Shown here in pieces: positions 56,065-64,000 of a stretch of DNA of 64,000 nucleotides; the stretch's first letter is position 1, and every line of letters begins with the position of its first letter. The translations under genes were made by a program, and so were the position numbers. Source of the stretch: Ga0077555 sp963761475 (GTDB lineage Bacteria > Pseudomonadota > Alphaproteobacteria > Rhizobiales > Hyphomicrobiaceae); the NCBI GenBank assembly GCA_963761475.1, contig CAVXGT010000015.1, forward strand, positions 310,001 through 374,000. Direction: 5' to 3'. Under the pieces are notes generated by a model, which was given only the letters and a program-made list of their open reading frames with translations, searched no databases and had not been told where the DNA came from.

Positions 56065-57575
56065 TCATTCCCTCATCGCCGCGACAAGCGGTTTGACGCC
56101 CATGATGTTCATCACGCGCGTCAGATTGTAGGCGAGTACGGCCAGCGCCATCTCGGTCGCGACCTTTGGCAGTGTCCGCATCTGGAAGTGCGTCGCCCCC
56201 ATCCGCGCTTTGATCGTGCCGAACGGATGCTCAACCGTTTCACGCCGCTGTCGCATCGCTTGTGGATTGGCATCAAGCCGCTCCTGCACCGCCTCAAGGA
56301 TGTGCTCATGTTCGGAACGTGTGATGCGCCGTTCTCTGCCCGTGGTGCAGAGTGCCTTGAGAGAGCAGTCGCCGCAGACCGTCGTCCAGTAGCGGCGCAG
56401 CGTCAGACCTCTCTCGACGTTGGTGTATCGATACGTCAGCTTCTCGCCGGCCGGACAACGATAGGTATCGTCATCAGCCAAGTAGGCGAAGTCCTGCTTG
56501 CCGAAGCGCCCTTCGGCTTTCGCATTCGACGTCATGCGTCTGGGCAGTGTCACCGTGACGCCCGCGTTCGTGCACGCCACGATCTCGTCGGTATCGAAGT
56601 AGCCGCGATCAGCCACTGCCTCCAGCTTGTCGACCGCCAGCGCAGCCTTGGCTTGCTCGGCCATGTTCGCCAAGTGAGCCGTATCGTTGCCGACGTTCGT
56701 CACTTCATGCGCGATGATCAGATGATGCTCGGTATCGACTGCGGTCTGCACGTTGTAGCCCACCACGCCCGAGCCGCGCCCGCTCGTCGCCATCGAGCGG
56801 CTGTCGGGATCGGTGAGCGAGATTTGGCCGTCAGGCGAGGCCTTCATAAGCGCCACGTGAGCAGCGAGCTTGCCCATCTCCTCTAGCAGCTTGGTGAGTT
56901 TCTCCTTGAGGTGCGCCGTCTTCTTCTTCAGCGCCTCGGTCGGCTTCTGCCGGTCGGCCGTTTCCAATTGCTGCAGATAGCGCCGCACGCTTTCATTGAG
57001 CTGCTGGCGTCGCCGCTCGACCTTGTTGTCCGTGAAGTTGCGATCGCGATTGTTCACCGCCTTGAATTTCGAGCCGTCGATGGCCACGCTTGCTTTGGTC
57101 AGCAATCCCATTCTTCGGCACAGTTCCACGAACTGCACGCAGACCTGCCTGATCGCCTTGCCATTGTCCTTGCGGAAATCGGCAATCACCTTGTCGTCGG
57201 GCTGCAGCCGACCGATCAGCCAGATCACCTCGAGATTGCGGCCGGCTTCCCGCTCGAGGCAGCGGCTCGATGCGACCCGATTGAGGTAGCCGTAGATGTA
57301 GAGCTTGAGCAGAGACGAGGGTTGGTAACCAGGCCGGCCCGTTTCCGCTGGCGCGGTCTTGAACCCGAGTTTTGCCAAATCGAGGTGCGCCACGAACGCA
57401 TCGATCGCACGCACCGGATTGCTCTCGTCGATGTAGTCATCGAGGCTTTCGGGTAGAAGAGCCAATTGGCCTCGATCCGCTTCCTCGATGAATCGCTTCA
57501 TGCGCCTGCCCCCGCCGCCGATTTAGCAGTGGAATCATAGCAGGCGCCGCGTTTTCACGCAGCCAGGGTCACTTG
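56040..57575 (-). mobile_element. IS1182-type insertion sequence (ends approximate)
   Basis: The transposase gene fills most of the element. Outside it, ggctgcg near 56053-56059 and its complement cgcagcc near 57560-57566 could belong to imperfect terminal inverted repeats, but I cannot set exact ends or target duplications. Confidence 0.6.
56065..57501 (-). CDS. IS1182-family transposase
   Basis: A 478-residue DDE transposase that appears intact. It opens with E-A-D-R-G-Q-L-A-L-L-P-E-S-L-D-D-Y and has the N-terminal helix-turn-helix block Y-Q-P-S-S-L-L-K-L-Y-I-Y-G-Y. Catalytic acids are seen in V-A-I-D-G-S-K-F-K-A, V-A-D-R-G-Y-F-D-T and V-E-H-P-F-G-T-I-K. A Cys-rich patch (C-G-D-C-S-L-K-A-L-C) precedes the last acid, as usual in this family. 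ATG 57501 is the natural start. Confidence 0.93.
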   Translation of the reverse strand: MKRFIEEADRGQLALLPESLDDYIDESNPVRAIDAFVAHLDLAKLGFKTAPAETGRPGYQPSSLLKLYIYGYLNRVASSRCLEREAGRNLEVIWLIGRLQPDDKVIADFRKDNGKAIRQVCVQFVELCRRMGLLTKASVAIDGSKFKAVNNRDRNFTDNKVERRRQQLNESVRRYLQQLETADRQKPTEALKKKTAHLKEKLTKLLEEMGKLAAHVALMKASPDGQISLTDPDSRSMATSGRGSGVVGYNVQTAVDTEHHLIIAHEVTNVGNDTAHLANMAEQAKAALAVDKLEAVADRGYFDTDEIVACTNAGVTVTLPRRMTSNAKAEGRFGKQDFAYLADDDTYRCPAGEKLTYRYTNVERGLTLRRYWTTVCGDCSLKALCTTGRERRITRSEHEHILEAVQERLDANPQAMRQRRETVEHPFGTIKARMGATHFQMRTLPKVATEMALAVLAYNLTRVMNIMGVKPLVAAMRE

Positions 57576-57866
57576 CACGTATCAAGGGCACTCCTGCGAC
57601 GGCAAGACTTTCCCCGGCTGCGGACAACTTCGGAGAGCACTGCCATACGTCAACGGCGGTTCAGCCAATGTCCGCTCCTGCATAACCACCACTTTCTGAA
57701 ACCACTTCGAATTTTCCCAGCCCTTGCCTGGACGCAGGTCCGCCGGCCGGTGGTGTGGAGGACGTCGCGGGTTTAGGGCTTGCGCCGTGTTGACGCCGGT
57801 CGCGCTAGCCCCACCTACTTTGGCAAGCGCCCGTTCGACCCATTCCAGGCCAGCTAGCCGGAGAGC
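57502..57866. other. non-coding gap after the IS element
   Basis: I see no gene. The first 70 bases probably belong to the right end of the insertion sequence. Confidence 0.4.
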
Positions 57867-57917
57867 ATGCTGGCGTCTACCCTATTGGGGCGCGGGACTT
57901 CTGCAATCCATGCGGAT

Positions 57918-58196
57918 ATGATCGTGGGCCGCGATCCGGCGCCGGATGCGATGCGGCTCAGCTTCTCGCGAGGACACATGCGGACCCTACTCAAGATGCG
58001 GCGGGATGGCGCGCGCGGATGGCTGCTCTGCGATACCGCAACGGGCATCGACATCGGCGGCATCGACTACGTGCACGCTGGCGACGGCAACCACTACCGG
58101 GCTTGGCTCTATGCCGATGGCGCCCGTCGCTCCCTTGGCAGTCCATTGCCGCAACTGGCGATGGCGGCGCGCGCTGTGGAACTGTCGCGGCCTTGA
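57918..58196 (+). CDS. hypothetical protein
   Basis: I do not recognise this protein of about 92 residues (109 if it starts at 57867). It has M-R-L-S-F-S-R-G-H-M-R-T-L-L-K-M and G-W-L-L-C-D-T-A-T-G-I-D-I-G-G, and no signal peptide or membrane segment. Codon use resembles the chromosome. It is convergent with fumC, with only 11 nt between them. Moderate support only. Confidence 0.45.
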   Translation: MIVGRDPAPDAMRLSFSRGHMRTLLKMRRDGARGWLLCDTATGIDIGGIDYVHAGDGNHYRAWLYADGARRSLGSPLPQLAMAARAVELSRP

Positions 58197-58207
58197 CGGC
58201 GCTGGCC

Positions 58208-59605
58208 TCAGGCCGGATCGGGGCCGATCATCTTCGCTGGCACGACGATCGAATCGAAATCGTCGGCGGGGATGCCGTCCTTGATCGCCTCCTCGCGCAG
58301 CGTCGTGCCGTTCTTGTGCGCGGTCTTGGCGATCTTGGCTGCGCGATCGTAGCCGTACTTCTCCTTCAGCGGCGTCACCAGCATCAGCGAATTCTCGAGG
58401 CCGCGCTGGATGTTGTCGAGACGCGGCTCGATGCCGACGACGCAATTATCAGTGAAGGACACCGCTGCGTCGGCCAGCAGGCGGACGGACTGCAGGAAGT
58501 TGTAGGCCATCACGGGATTGAAGACGTTGAGCTCGAAGTGGCCCTGGCTGCCGGCGAAGCTCATGGTGGCGTTGTTGCCGTGGATCTGGACGGCGACCTG
58601 GGTCAGCGCCTCGGACTGGGTAGGGTTGACCTTGCCCGGCATGATGGAAGAACCCGGTTCGTTCTCGGGCAGCGCCAGCTCGCCGAGGCCGGAACGGGGG
58701 CCTGATCCCAAAAAGCGGATGTCGTTGGCGATCTTGAAGCAGCTCATGGCGGCTGTCGTGATGGCGCCGTGCGTCATGACCATGGCGTCGTGGGCGGCGA
58801 GGGCTTCGAACTTGTTCGGCGCCGAGGTGAAGGGCAGACCGGTGATGGCGGCGATGCGGTCGGCCACCTTCTTGTCGAAGCCTGCGGGCGAGGCGAGGCC
58901 CGTACCGACGGCGGTGCCGCCCTGCGCCAGCTCCATCAGCGAGGGCAGCGTGCTCTCGATCCGCAGGATGCCATTGGCGATCTGGGTGGCGTAGCCCGAG
59001 AACACCTGGCCAAGCGTGACGGGCGTCGCGTCCTGGGTGTGGGTGCGGCCGGTCTTGATGATGTCCTTCCAGGCGTGCGCCTTCTCCATCAGGGCCTGGT
59101 GGAGCTTGCGCAGTGCCGGCAACAGATCGTGGTGGATCTGCTCAGCGCAGGCGATGTGCATGGCCGTCGGGTAGGTGTCGTTCGACGACTGGCTCATGTT
59201 GACGTGATCGTTCGGGTGGACCGGCTTCTTCGATCCCATCTCGCCGCCGAGCATCTCGATGGCGCGGTTCGAGATCACCTCGTTGGCGTTCATGTTGGAC
59301 TGAGTGCCGGAGCCCGTCTGCCAGACGACCAGGGGGAAGTGCGCGTCGAGCTTGCCGTCGATCACTTCCTGGGCAGCGGCGATGATGGTCTCGCCGAGCT
59401 TCTTGTCGAGCTTGCCGAGGCCGATGTTGGTCTCGGCTGCCGCGCGCTTGACGATGCCGAGCGCGCGGACGATCGGCTGCGGCTGCTTTTCCCAGCCAAT
59501 CTTGAAATTGCCGAGGGAGCGTTCGGCCTGCGCGCCCCAGTAGCGGGTTGCATCGACCTCGATCGGGCCAAAGGTATCGGACTCGGTGCGGGTTTTGGCG
59601 GACAT
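58208..59605 (-). CDS. fumC: class II fumarate hydratase
   Basis: A 465-residue Fe-S-independent fumarase of the TCA cycle, interconverting fumarate and malate. The fumarase/aspartase signature G-S-S-I-M-P-G-K-V-N-P is present, as are T-G-S-G-T-Q-S-N-M-N-A-N-E-V, N-M-S-Q-S-S-N-D-T-Y-P and G-R-T-H-T-Q-D-A-T-P. The catalytic His is probably in K-T-G-R-T-H. Length and start (ATG 59605, GAGGAA upstream) are normal. It stands alone, divergent from the NIPSNAP gene. Confidence 0.95.
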   Translation of the reverse strand: MSAKTRTESDTFGPIEVDATRYWGAQAERSLGNFKIGWEKQPQPIVRALGIVKRAAAETNIGLGKLDKKLGETIIAAAQEVIDGKLDAHFPLVVWQTGSGTQSNMNANEVISNRAIEMLGGEMGSKKPVHPNDHVNMSQSSNDTYPTAMHIACAEQIHHDLLPALRKLHQALMEKAHAWKDIIKTGRTHTQDATPVTLGQVFSGYATQIANGILRIESTLPSLMELAQGGTAVGTGLASPAGFDKKVADRIAAITGLPFTSAPNKFEALAAHDAMVMTHGAITTAAMSCFKIANDIRFLGSGPRSGLGELALPENEPGSSIMPGKVNPTQSEALTQVAVQIHGNNATMSFAGSQGHFELNVFNPVMAYNFLQSVRLLADAAVSFTDNCVVGIEPRLDNIQRGLENSLMLVTPLKEKYGYDRAAKIAKTAHKNGTTLREEAIKDGIPADDFDSIVVPAKMIGPDPA

Positions 59606-59806
59606 GGGGTTCCTCGGCGGCTCGCTCAATGTTCTGGGACCCGAATTACTGCCGCAGCCTGCCGAGCGCAAGCGCGCTCGGGCTGCTGGCCTAACGGGGC
59701 AAGGCTCCGGCCGCGGCTTTTCGCTCGCCACTGGTACGGATGGCCGGGGTGGGCTTATCCTGGGGCCATCTTCCCATCAGCCGCCGACGTCAGAGGACCC
59801 CCGCCC

Positions 59807-60442
59807 ATGATCAACGAGCTCAGGATCTACACCGCCACCGCCGGCAACGCGCCACTGTTGGCCAAGAACTCGGGCACCGTTGCCCGCGACATCCGCGGCG
59901 ACAACTACGGCAAGCTCGAAGGCTATTGGGTGGCCGAGATCGGCGCCCTCAACCAGGTGCTGCATCTGTGGTCCTACTCAGACCTCAACGAGCGGGCGCG
60001 GCTCAGGGCCGAGCTGGCGAAGAACGAACGCTGGACCAAGGAATACCTGCCGATGACCCGGCCGTTGCTGGTGCGCCAGGACATCCGGCTCTTGAACCCG
60101 ATCATCGCGCCGCGGAAACCCGACACGGAAGGCAACGTCTACGAGATGCGCGTCTACCGGACCAAGCCCGGCGCCGCCAAGACGTGGGCCAATCACATCA
60201 TGGAGGCCATGCCGGTTCGCGAAAAATATTCGAAGCCTGTCGGGCTTTGGATCACGGAAGCCGGCCAGCCGAACGAGGTGGTGCACATCTGGGCCTATCC
60301 GGACCTCAATGCTCGTGCCGCGGCGCGCGCTGCGGCTGCTGCCGATCCGGGTTGGCAGGCGTTCCTGAAGAAGGGCGGGCCGCTGCTGGAGGAGATGCAC
60401 TCGACGATCATGCTGCCGGCGGCCCACTCGCCGTTGAAGTAG
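59807..60442 (+). CDS. NIPSNAP family protein
   Basis: A 211-residue protein made of two tandem ferredoxin-like halves, as in NIPSNAP proteins: N-E-L-R-I-Y-T-A near residue 3 and Y-E-M-R-V-Y-R-T-K-P-G near residue 108, with matching V-L-H-L-W-S-Y and V-V-H-I-W-A-Y blocks. The molecular function of bacterial members is unknown. No signal peptide is seen. It is divergent from fumC and followed by an intergenic palindromic region. Confidence 0.9.
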   Translation: MINELRIYTATAGNAPLLAKNSGTVARDIRGDNYGKLEGYWVAEIGALNQVLHLWSYSDLNERARLRAELAKNERWTKEYLPMTRPLLVRQDIRLLNPIIAPRKPDTEGNVYEMRVYRTKPGAAKTWANHIMEAMPVREKYSKPVGLWITEAGQPNEVVHIWAYPDLNARAAARAAAAADPGWQAFLKKGGPLLEEMHSTIMLPAAHSPLK

Positions 60443-60473
60443 CCGGGCGGCCCGTCGAGGCACCATCGGTCAC

Positions 60474-60552
60474 CTCGTGTAGCGCGCCTGACGTTTGGTA
60501 CCCGGTTGCGGTTTGGCTCGCAACCAAACGTCAGGCGCAAAAGCTACACGAG
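60474..60552. repeat. long inverted repeat, first of a pair
   Basis: ctcgtgtagc (60474-60483) and gcctgacgtttggt pair with accaaacgtcaggc and gctacacgag (60543-60552), around a 23-base centre. It overlaps the element shared with 17.4 kb. Confidence 0.8.
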
Positions 60553-60565
60553 AAACATACACCTG

Positions 60566-60642
60566 CTAGTGTTCCTGATGGTTCGGACATTTGCTCTGAG
60601 CCTAGCCGAACCGGGATGCAAATGTCAGAACCGGAACACTAG
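60566..60642. repeat. long inverted repeat, second of a pair
   Basis: ctagtgttcctgatggttcggacatttgc (60566-60594) is nearly complementary to gcaaatgtcagaaccggaacactag (60618-60642). Lying 74 nt before the luciferase-like gene, it could be regulatory or a small repeat insertion. Confidence 0.8.
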
Positions 60643-60715
60643 GCGCGGGGGGCATCCCCGCGCCATCCAGGCGAGCATCGCGCCGCCGCGCAGCGCCAAT
60701 AGGAGCGACAATCCC

Positions 60716-61741
60716 ATGAAAATCGGCGTCTATCTCAATGCCCAGCATCCCGCCGGCGACGACCCGGCACGGCGCATGGCGGAAATGGCGGAGCAGGTGC
60801 GGCTCATCCGCGAGCGCGGCTACGACAGTATCTGGAGCGGCGAACACCACATCACCGACGGCTACCACTACTTCCCGCTGCTTTCGATGCTCAACCGCCT
60901 GGCCCCTGAGGCCGAGGGCCTCGAGATCGGCACCAACATCATCCTGCTGCCGCTGCACAACCCGATCGAGCTTGCCGAGATCACGGCCTATCTCGATGTC
61001 ATCTCCGGCGGGCGCTTCATCCTGGGCGTTGGTCTCGGTTACCGCCAGGAAGAGTTCGACATGTACCGCGTCTCCATGAAGGACCGGGTTTCGCGGCTGG
61101 AAGAGGGCGTCGAGATCGTGCGCCGGCTGTGGAGCGAGGACAAGGTCAGCTTCAAGGGTCGCCATTGGTCCTTCGAGAATCTGACGATCAGGCCGCGGCC
61201 CACGCAATCGCCGCGGCCGCCGATTCTCATCGCCTCGCAGGTGGAGGCCGGGATCAAGCGAGCGGCGCGGATCGGCGACGGGTGGACGGCGGTACCGGTG
61301 ACACGGGTCGATGGCATCAAGAATGAGATCGCCATGTTCAAGACCGCGCGGGCGGAAGCGGGCCTCGCGCCGGCGAAGCACTTCGCGCGCATTTTCGAGG
61401 TGTCGTGCGCGGCGGATGAGGAGAGGGCCTACACGCGCTCTGCCGACTTCCTGCTCGAGAAGTATGCCGCTTATGCGTCGTGGGGCCTGCCGGGCTTGAA
61501 GCTCGATTCGACGGCGGCGCCCGTGGAGCAGCTCAAGGGTCTTGCCAAGGACCGTTTCGGCGTCGGCACGCCCGAGCAGGTGGCGGATGCCCTGATGCGC
61601 CAGCACGAGGCGGGCATGACGCACGTTGCCATGCGCATGAGCTGGCCCGGCATGAGCCAGAAAGAGATCCTGGAAGGCATCGACATCGTCGGCTCCAAGG
61701 TGCTCCCCGAGGTGCGAAAGCGGATCAAGGCTGGGGGGTGA
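60716..61741 (+). CDS. LLM-class flavin-dependent oxidoreductase
   Basis: A 341-residue TIM-barrel enzyme of the luciferase-like monooxygenase superfamily. It opens M-K-I-G-V-Y-L-N-A-Q-H, with S-I-W-S-G-E-H-H-I-T-D-G-Y in the active-site loop, G-T-N-I-I-L-L-P-L-H-N-P, S-G-G-R-F-I-L-G-V-G-L-G-Y and R-P-R-P-T-Q-S-P-R-P-P-I-L-I-A. It may use FMNH2 or F420; the sequence alone does not decide. AGGAG lies 10 nt before ATG 60716. No partner reductase is adjacent. Confidence 0.9.
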   Translation: MKIGVYLNAQHPAGDDPARRMAEMAEQVRLIRERGYDSIWSGEHHITDGYHYFPLLSMLNRLAPEAEGLEIGTNIILLPLHNPIELAEITAYLDVISGGRFILGVGLGYRQEEFDMYRVSMKDRVSRLEEGVEIVRRLWSEDKVSFKGRHWSFENLTIRPRPTQSPRPPILIASQVEAGIKRAARIGDGWTAVPVTRVDGIKNEIAMFKTARAEAGLAPAKHFARIFEVSCAADEERAYTRSADFLLEKYAAYASWGLPGLKLDSTAAPVEQLKGLAKDRFGVGTPEQVADALMRQHEAGMTHVAMRMSWPGMSQKEILEGIDIVGSKVLPEVRKRIKAGG

Positions 61742-62009
61742 GACGGGTGGCGGCGATGGGCCAAAGGCCGACATCCTGTGCGGGTCATGGCTAAAGGCAG
61801 CGAATGACGTTGCTATACAGATGCGGAAATGGGCCGATGGGTGGTTGACCATGGTGCTGGAGCGGTCGATCATGTCCGTTGCTTGAGGTGGTTTTGCCGG
61901 AATTGGCGTAATCTGAATGCGGGCAAGCGACCCGGAGGCAAAAACATTGTCGGTTTGGCCTGTGCGGTGACTGGCGCCCGCTTGTCCGCGCAGAGCATCA
62001 GGCGCGCCC

Positions 62010-63785
62010 TTATTGAAAACTGCGCACTGTTCTTTCGCTTGTTGTCCATTGAACGCTTTGGAACTGTTCCAGCCCCAAGGGCAACTCTGCTCCATCGCGA
62101 TGCGCAACAATAATCTTAACCCCCGTTTTGCGGTGAAGATCTATTGCTCGCTGTATCTCCGATAGCTGATAGTGCGCCGTTGGCGTGTCCTTGCTCACAA
62201 GTACAACTATCTTCTTACTGCGAGACAAAGCGGATGCCAATTCGGCGGCCCACATATCTCCCGGCTTGAGGCATCGTTGATCGAAGAATGTCTCGCCTCT
62301 TTCCGACAGCAGGTTCCATATTGAGGCAGCGGCTTCCCGTTCGGGCCGTGGATACGAGATGAAATATTCCCAGGTCAAGTTCATGCTTTGTGGAAACGCC
62401 TCACAAAGATCAGATGCCGCCTCAATCATCGCTCCGCTCAGGCGAGCCCAATAATTGTCGAGCATTGCAGCCTCATGAAAGTCAATCTCTTGATCTATCC
62501 GGTTTAATTCTGCCGACGCCACACGTCCCGCCTCCGTGAGTGCTACTAGTTCATGTTCGACCTTTACTCGTTCGGAACCGACCGGGTCAACAACAAGGGG
62601 CTTGAAGGAAGCGTCGATGTACGACTGGACAGAGATAATCGACTCTCTACCTAGCCGCTTCTGCGTCTTAAGATGGTTTAGAGTTCTAAAGGCGTTCGCT
62701 CGGGCGCCTGGCGATCTTGGCCAATTCGAACATTCATTCACGATCTTCGCAAGCAATCGCTTGTCTTCAGCGATTAAGCTAGGATCATTTAATAATGATT
62801 TAATCTCACGCTTTCGACGGATGCATCTGTCAATTTGCCTAGCCGTCATATCAATTTCTTCGCGGAGCTGGCCAGCTCTTTGCTCAACATCATGAAGCTT
62901 TTGCCACCGTTCGGCGCGCGACCTGTCAAGTGTGACAAGGTTCCCAAACTTCCGGGCCTGCAAGTCTCTCTCAAAGGCATCCAATGATGGAGATAGTCTC
63001 GACATGATGCGCTTGACGGCCACCCACAGTGATAGCCCTGAATTCTCGTCTATTGGAAAAATGAACGCGTCGTTCGATTTGGGTAAAAATATAGTAAGAT
63101 GCAAACAGGGAGTTTGCGCTTCAGAGACATCTAAGAATTGCCGCAACTCGTTGACTTGGCTTGACGTAGCCCTGTCAATGTCTCGACCAATAGGCGCCTG
63201 CTCATATTTCAATTTCCATCTTGTTTGTTGAATGTATCGCTCCTGAGCCCGAAAATGAGCAAGTAAGCTACTCCTATCCTGGTACTCCATACGTAGTCGT
63301 GCGTCGCGTCGGACCCTATGTGATCCCCCGGAAGTGGCGGCGATTTGAATGGCGTCTGAATGTACTCCCTCAACAATAAGCGCCTTATCCTCAGTTCCTG
63401 GTAGTGGCGCGCCAGCGACCGCAAAAAGTATTCGCTTCCCAGTGATGAGGTGTAGGTCGTTCCAATAGCGCAATATGTCAGAGTAGAGCTTCGGAGCATC
63501 TGCTTCGCGGGCGAGGACCATAATGAGGCCCACAAAACCACGAGATTTAAGCCTATCTGTCTGATGGCGGTAGAAATCAACTAGCGAAACATTCTCAATG
63601 ATCTCCACGAACCGGCCCTCGAATGATCGCTCAGCAAAGCTTGCACACCCACCTCGGCGGTGCCTATCCGCTATCCTATCAATGAGCCGCCCAAGGACAA
63701 GTGGTTGGTCGCAGAGATTTCGATGTCTCTTGCTGGTCCATGATGTCCCGGTGCCTTCTTCCGGAAGCGGGGCATCCTCTGCCAT
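62010..63785 (-). CDS. TIR-domain protein, candidate anti-phage effector
   Basis: A 591-residue protein. The C-terminal 120 residues (about 472-591) are a TIR domain: W-E-Y-F-I-S-Y-P-R-P, E-T-F-F-D-Q-R-C-L-K-P-G-D-M-W, S-R-S-K-K-I-V-V-L-V-S-K and Y-Q-L-S-E-I-Q-R, with putative catalytic Glu543. Bacterial TIR domains often cleave NAD+ during phage defence. The first 200 residues form an alpha/beta region I cannot name (G-F-V-G-L-I-M-V-L and I-L-F-A-V-A-G). A charged, probably coiled-coil part lies at about 280-340. GC content is clearly lower than the neighbours. An upstream start in the same frame is possible. Confidence 0.83.
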   Translation of the reverse strand: MAEDAPLPEEGTGTSWTSKRHRNLCDQPLVLGRLIDRIADRHRRGGCASFAERSFEGRFVEIIENVSLVDFYRHQTDRLKSRGFVGLIMVLAREADAPKLYSDILRYWNDLHLITGKRILFAVAGAPLPGTEDKALIVEGVHSDAIQIAATSGGSHRVRRDARLRMEYQDRSSLLAHFRAQERYIQQTRWKLKYEQAPIGRDIDRATSSQVNELRQFLDVSEAQTPCLHLTIFLPKSNDAFIFPIDENSGLSLWVAVKRIMSRLSPSLDAFERDLQARKFGNLVTLDRSRAERWQKLHDVEQRAGQLREEIDMTARQIDRCIRRKREIKSLLNDPSLIAEDKRLLAKIVNECSNWPRSPGARANAFRTLNHLKTQKRLGRESIISVQSYIDASFKPLVVDPVGSERVKVEHELVALTEAGRVASAELNRIDQEIDFHEAAMLDNYWARLSGAMIEAASDLCEAFPQSMNLTWEYFISYPRPEREAAASIWNLLSERGETFFDQRCLKPGDMWAAELASALSRSKKIVVLVSKDTPTAHYQLSEIQRAIDLHRKTGVKIIVAHRDGAELPLGLEQFQSVQWTTSERTVRSFQ

Positions 63786-63915
63786 GCCGCTGAACGCACG
63801 ATGGGGCCGCCCAACGCAGGCAGTCTATGACGGCTTTCTCCGCTCAGCTTCGATTGTCTACGCGTCGGCATAGACGCAGACAATTACGCGCAAGGCAGAC
63901 CACAGACGGAATTGG

Positions 63916-64000
63916 CTATGTGGTGGGCTCAAATCCTTCAATAACGATTACATCAACGTTACCTCCCAAGTCACGGAACTTGGCTACCTCTTGATACTCT
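63916..64000 (-). CDS. 3' end of an unidentified gene (partial)
   Basis: The last 27 codons of an open frame run into the window edge, ending E-V-A-K-F-R-D-L-G-G-N-V-D-V-I-V-I-E-G-F-E-P-T-T and a TAG at 63916-63918. It is on the same strand as, and about 130 nt upstream of, the TIR gene, so it may be its operon partner. The fragment is too short to assign. Confidence 0.5.
   Translation of the reverse strand, partial: EYQEVAKFRDLGGNVDVIVIEGFEPTT

Noticed and set aside
63671..63883. Open frame of 70 codons upstream of and overlapping the TIR gene start
   Set aside because: It is out of frame with the TIR protein and has no features. The TIR frame itself runs past its chosen ATG without a stop, so the overlap is better explained by an uncertain TIR start.

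Overview
The window looks like chromosome of a high-GC alphaproteobacterium, most likely Hyphomicrobiales (Rhizobiales). The main support is the block fabI-fabB-fabA on the minus strand beside a divergent Irr-type Fur regulator, an arrangement known from Bradyrhizobium relatives. Other typical content is a set of small catabolic operons: family III CoA-transferases, acyl-CoA dehydrogenase-like proteins, an Ldh2-type dehydrogenase, an FMN 2-hydroxyacid oxidase, an IlvD/Edd dehydratase and an orphan solute-binding protein.

Layout. 0-7 kb holds small metabolic enzymes: an isochorismatase-fold hydrolase, a gamma-glutamylcyclotransferase-like protein, a PdxA-family protein, a DJ-1/PfpI protein, a HAD dehalogenase and a penicillin-acylase-family protein. 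A tRNA-Leu(UAA) at 7.24 kb is followed by a DUF4238 gene and an ArdC antirestriction remnant, a possible old insertion. 8.9-15.8 kb holds an acyl-CoA dehydrogenase, a LuxR regulator and, divergent from it, a three-gene unit. Its first gene is a UGSC-type selenoprotein with an in-frame TGA, the second a paralogue of its C-terminal domain, and the third a thioredoxin-reductase-like flavoprotein. 15.9-24.8 kb holds a two-subunit CoA transferase, an AsmA-like protein, a methylisocitrate-lyase-family enzyme, a 3-hydroxyisobutyrate-dehydrogenase-family enzyme, an ABC substrate-binding protein and murI. 24.8-26.0 kb is a tandem array of a 126-bp repeat that also occurs singly behind two other genes. 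26.1-50.5 kb is mostly core and catabolic genes. 50.5-57.9 kb is an accessory region: degenerate group II introns, a low-GC cluster of secreted proteins and an IS1182-type insertion sequence. 58.2-61.7 kb returns to fumC, a NIPSNAP protein and a luciferase-like monooxygenase. The window ends in a TIR-domain protein (likely defence) and the 3' end of its upstream neighbour.

Two things shape the reading of the window. First, the 11.9-kb gene is split by a TGA at exactly the U of a U-G-S-C motif. A short stem-loop lies 12 nt downstream, and a redox flavoprotein is encoded in the same unit. I read it as one selenoprotein gene. Second, at least eight other genes are interrupted by 1-nt indels, often in G/C or T runs, with six in a single dehydratase gene. 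Residual sequencing error in a long-read or homopolymer-prone assembly explains this better than mass pseudogenisation, so those genes are described as whole genes with a frameshift. No Sec machinery (selA/B/C/D) lies in the window.
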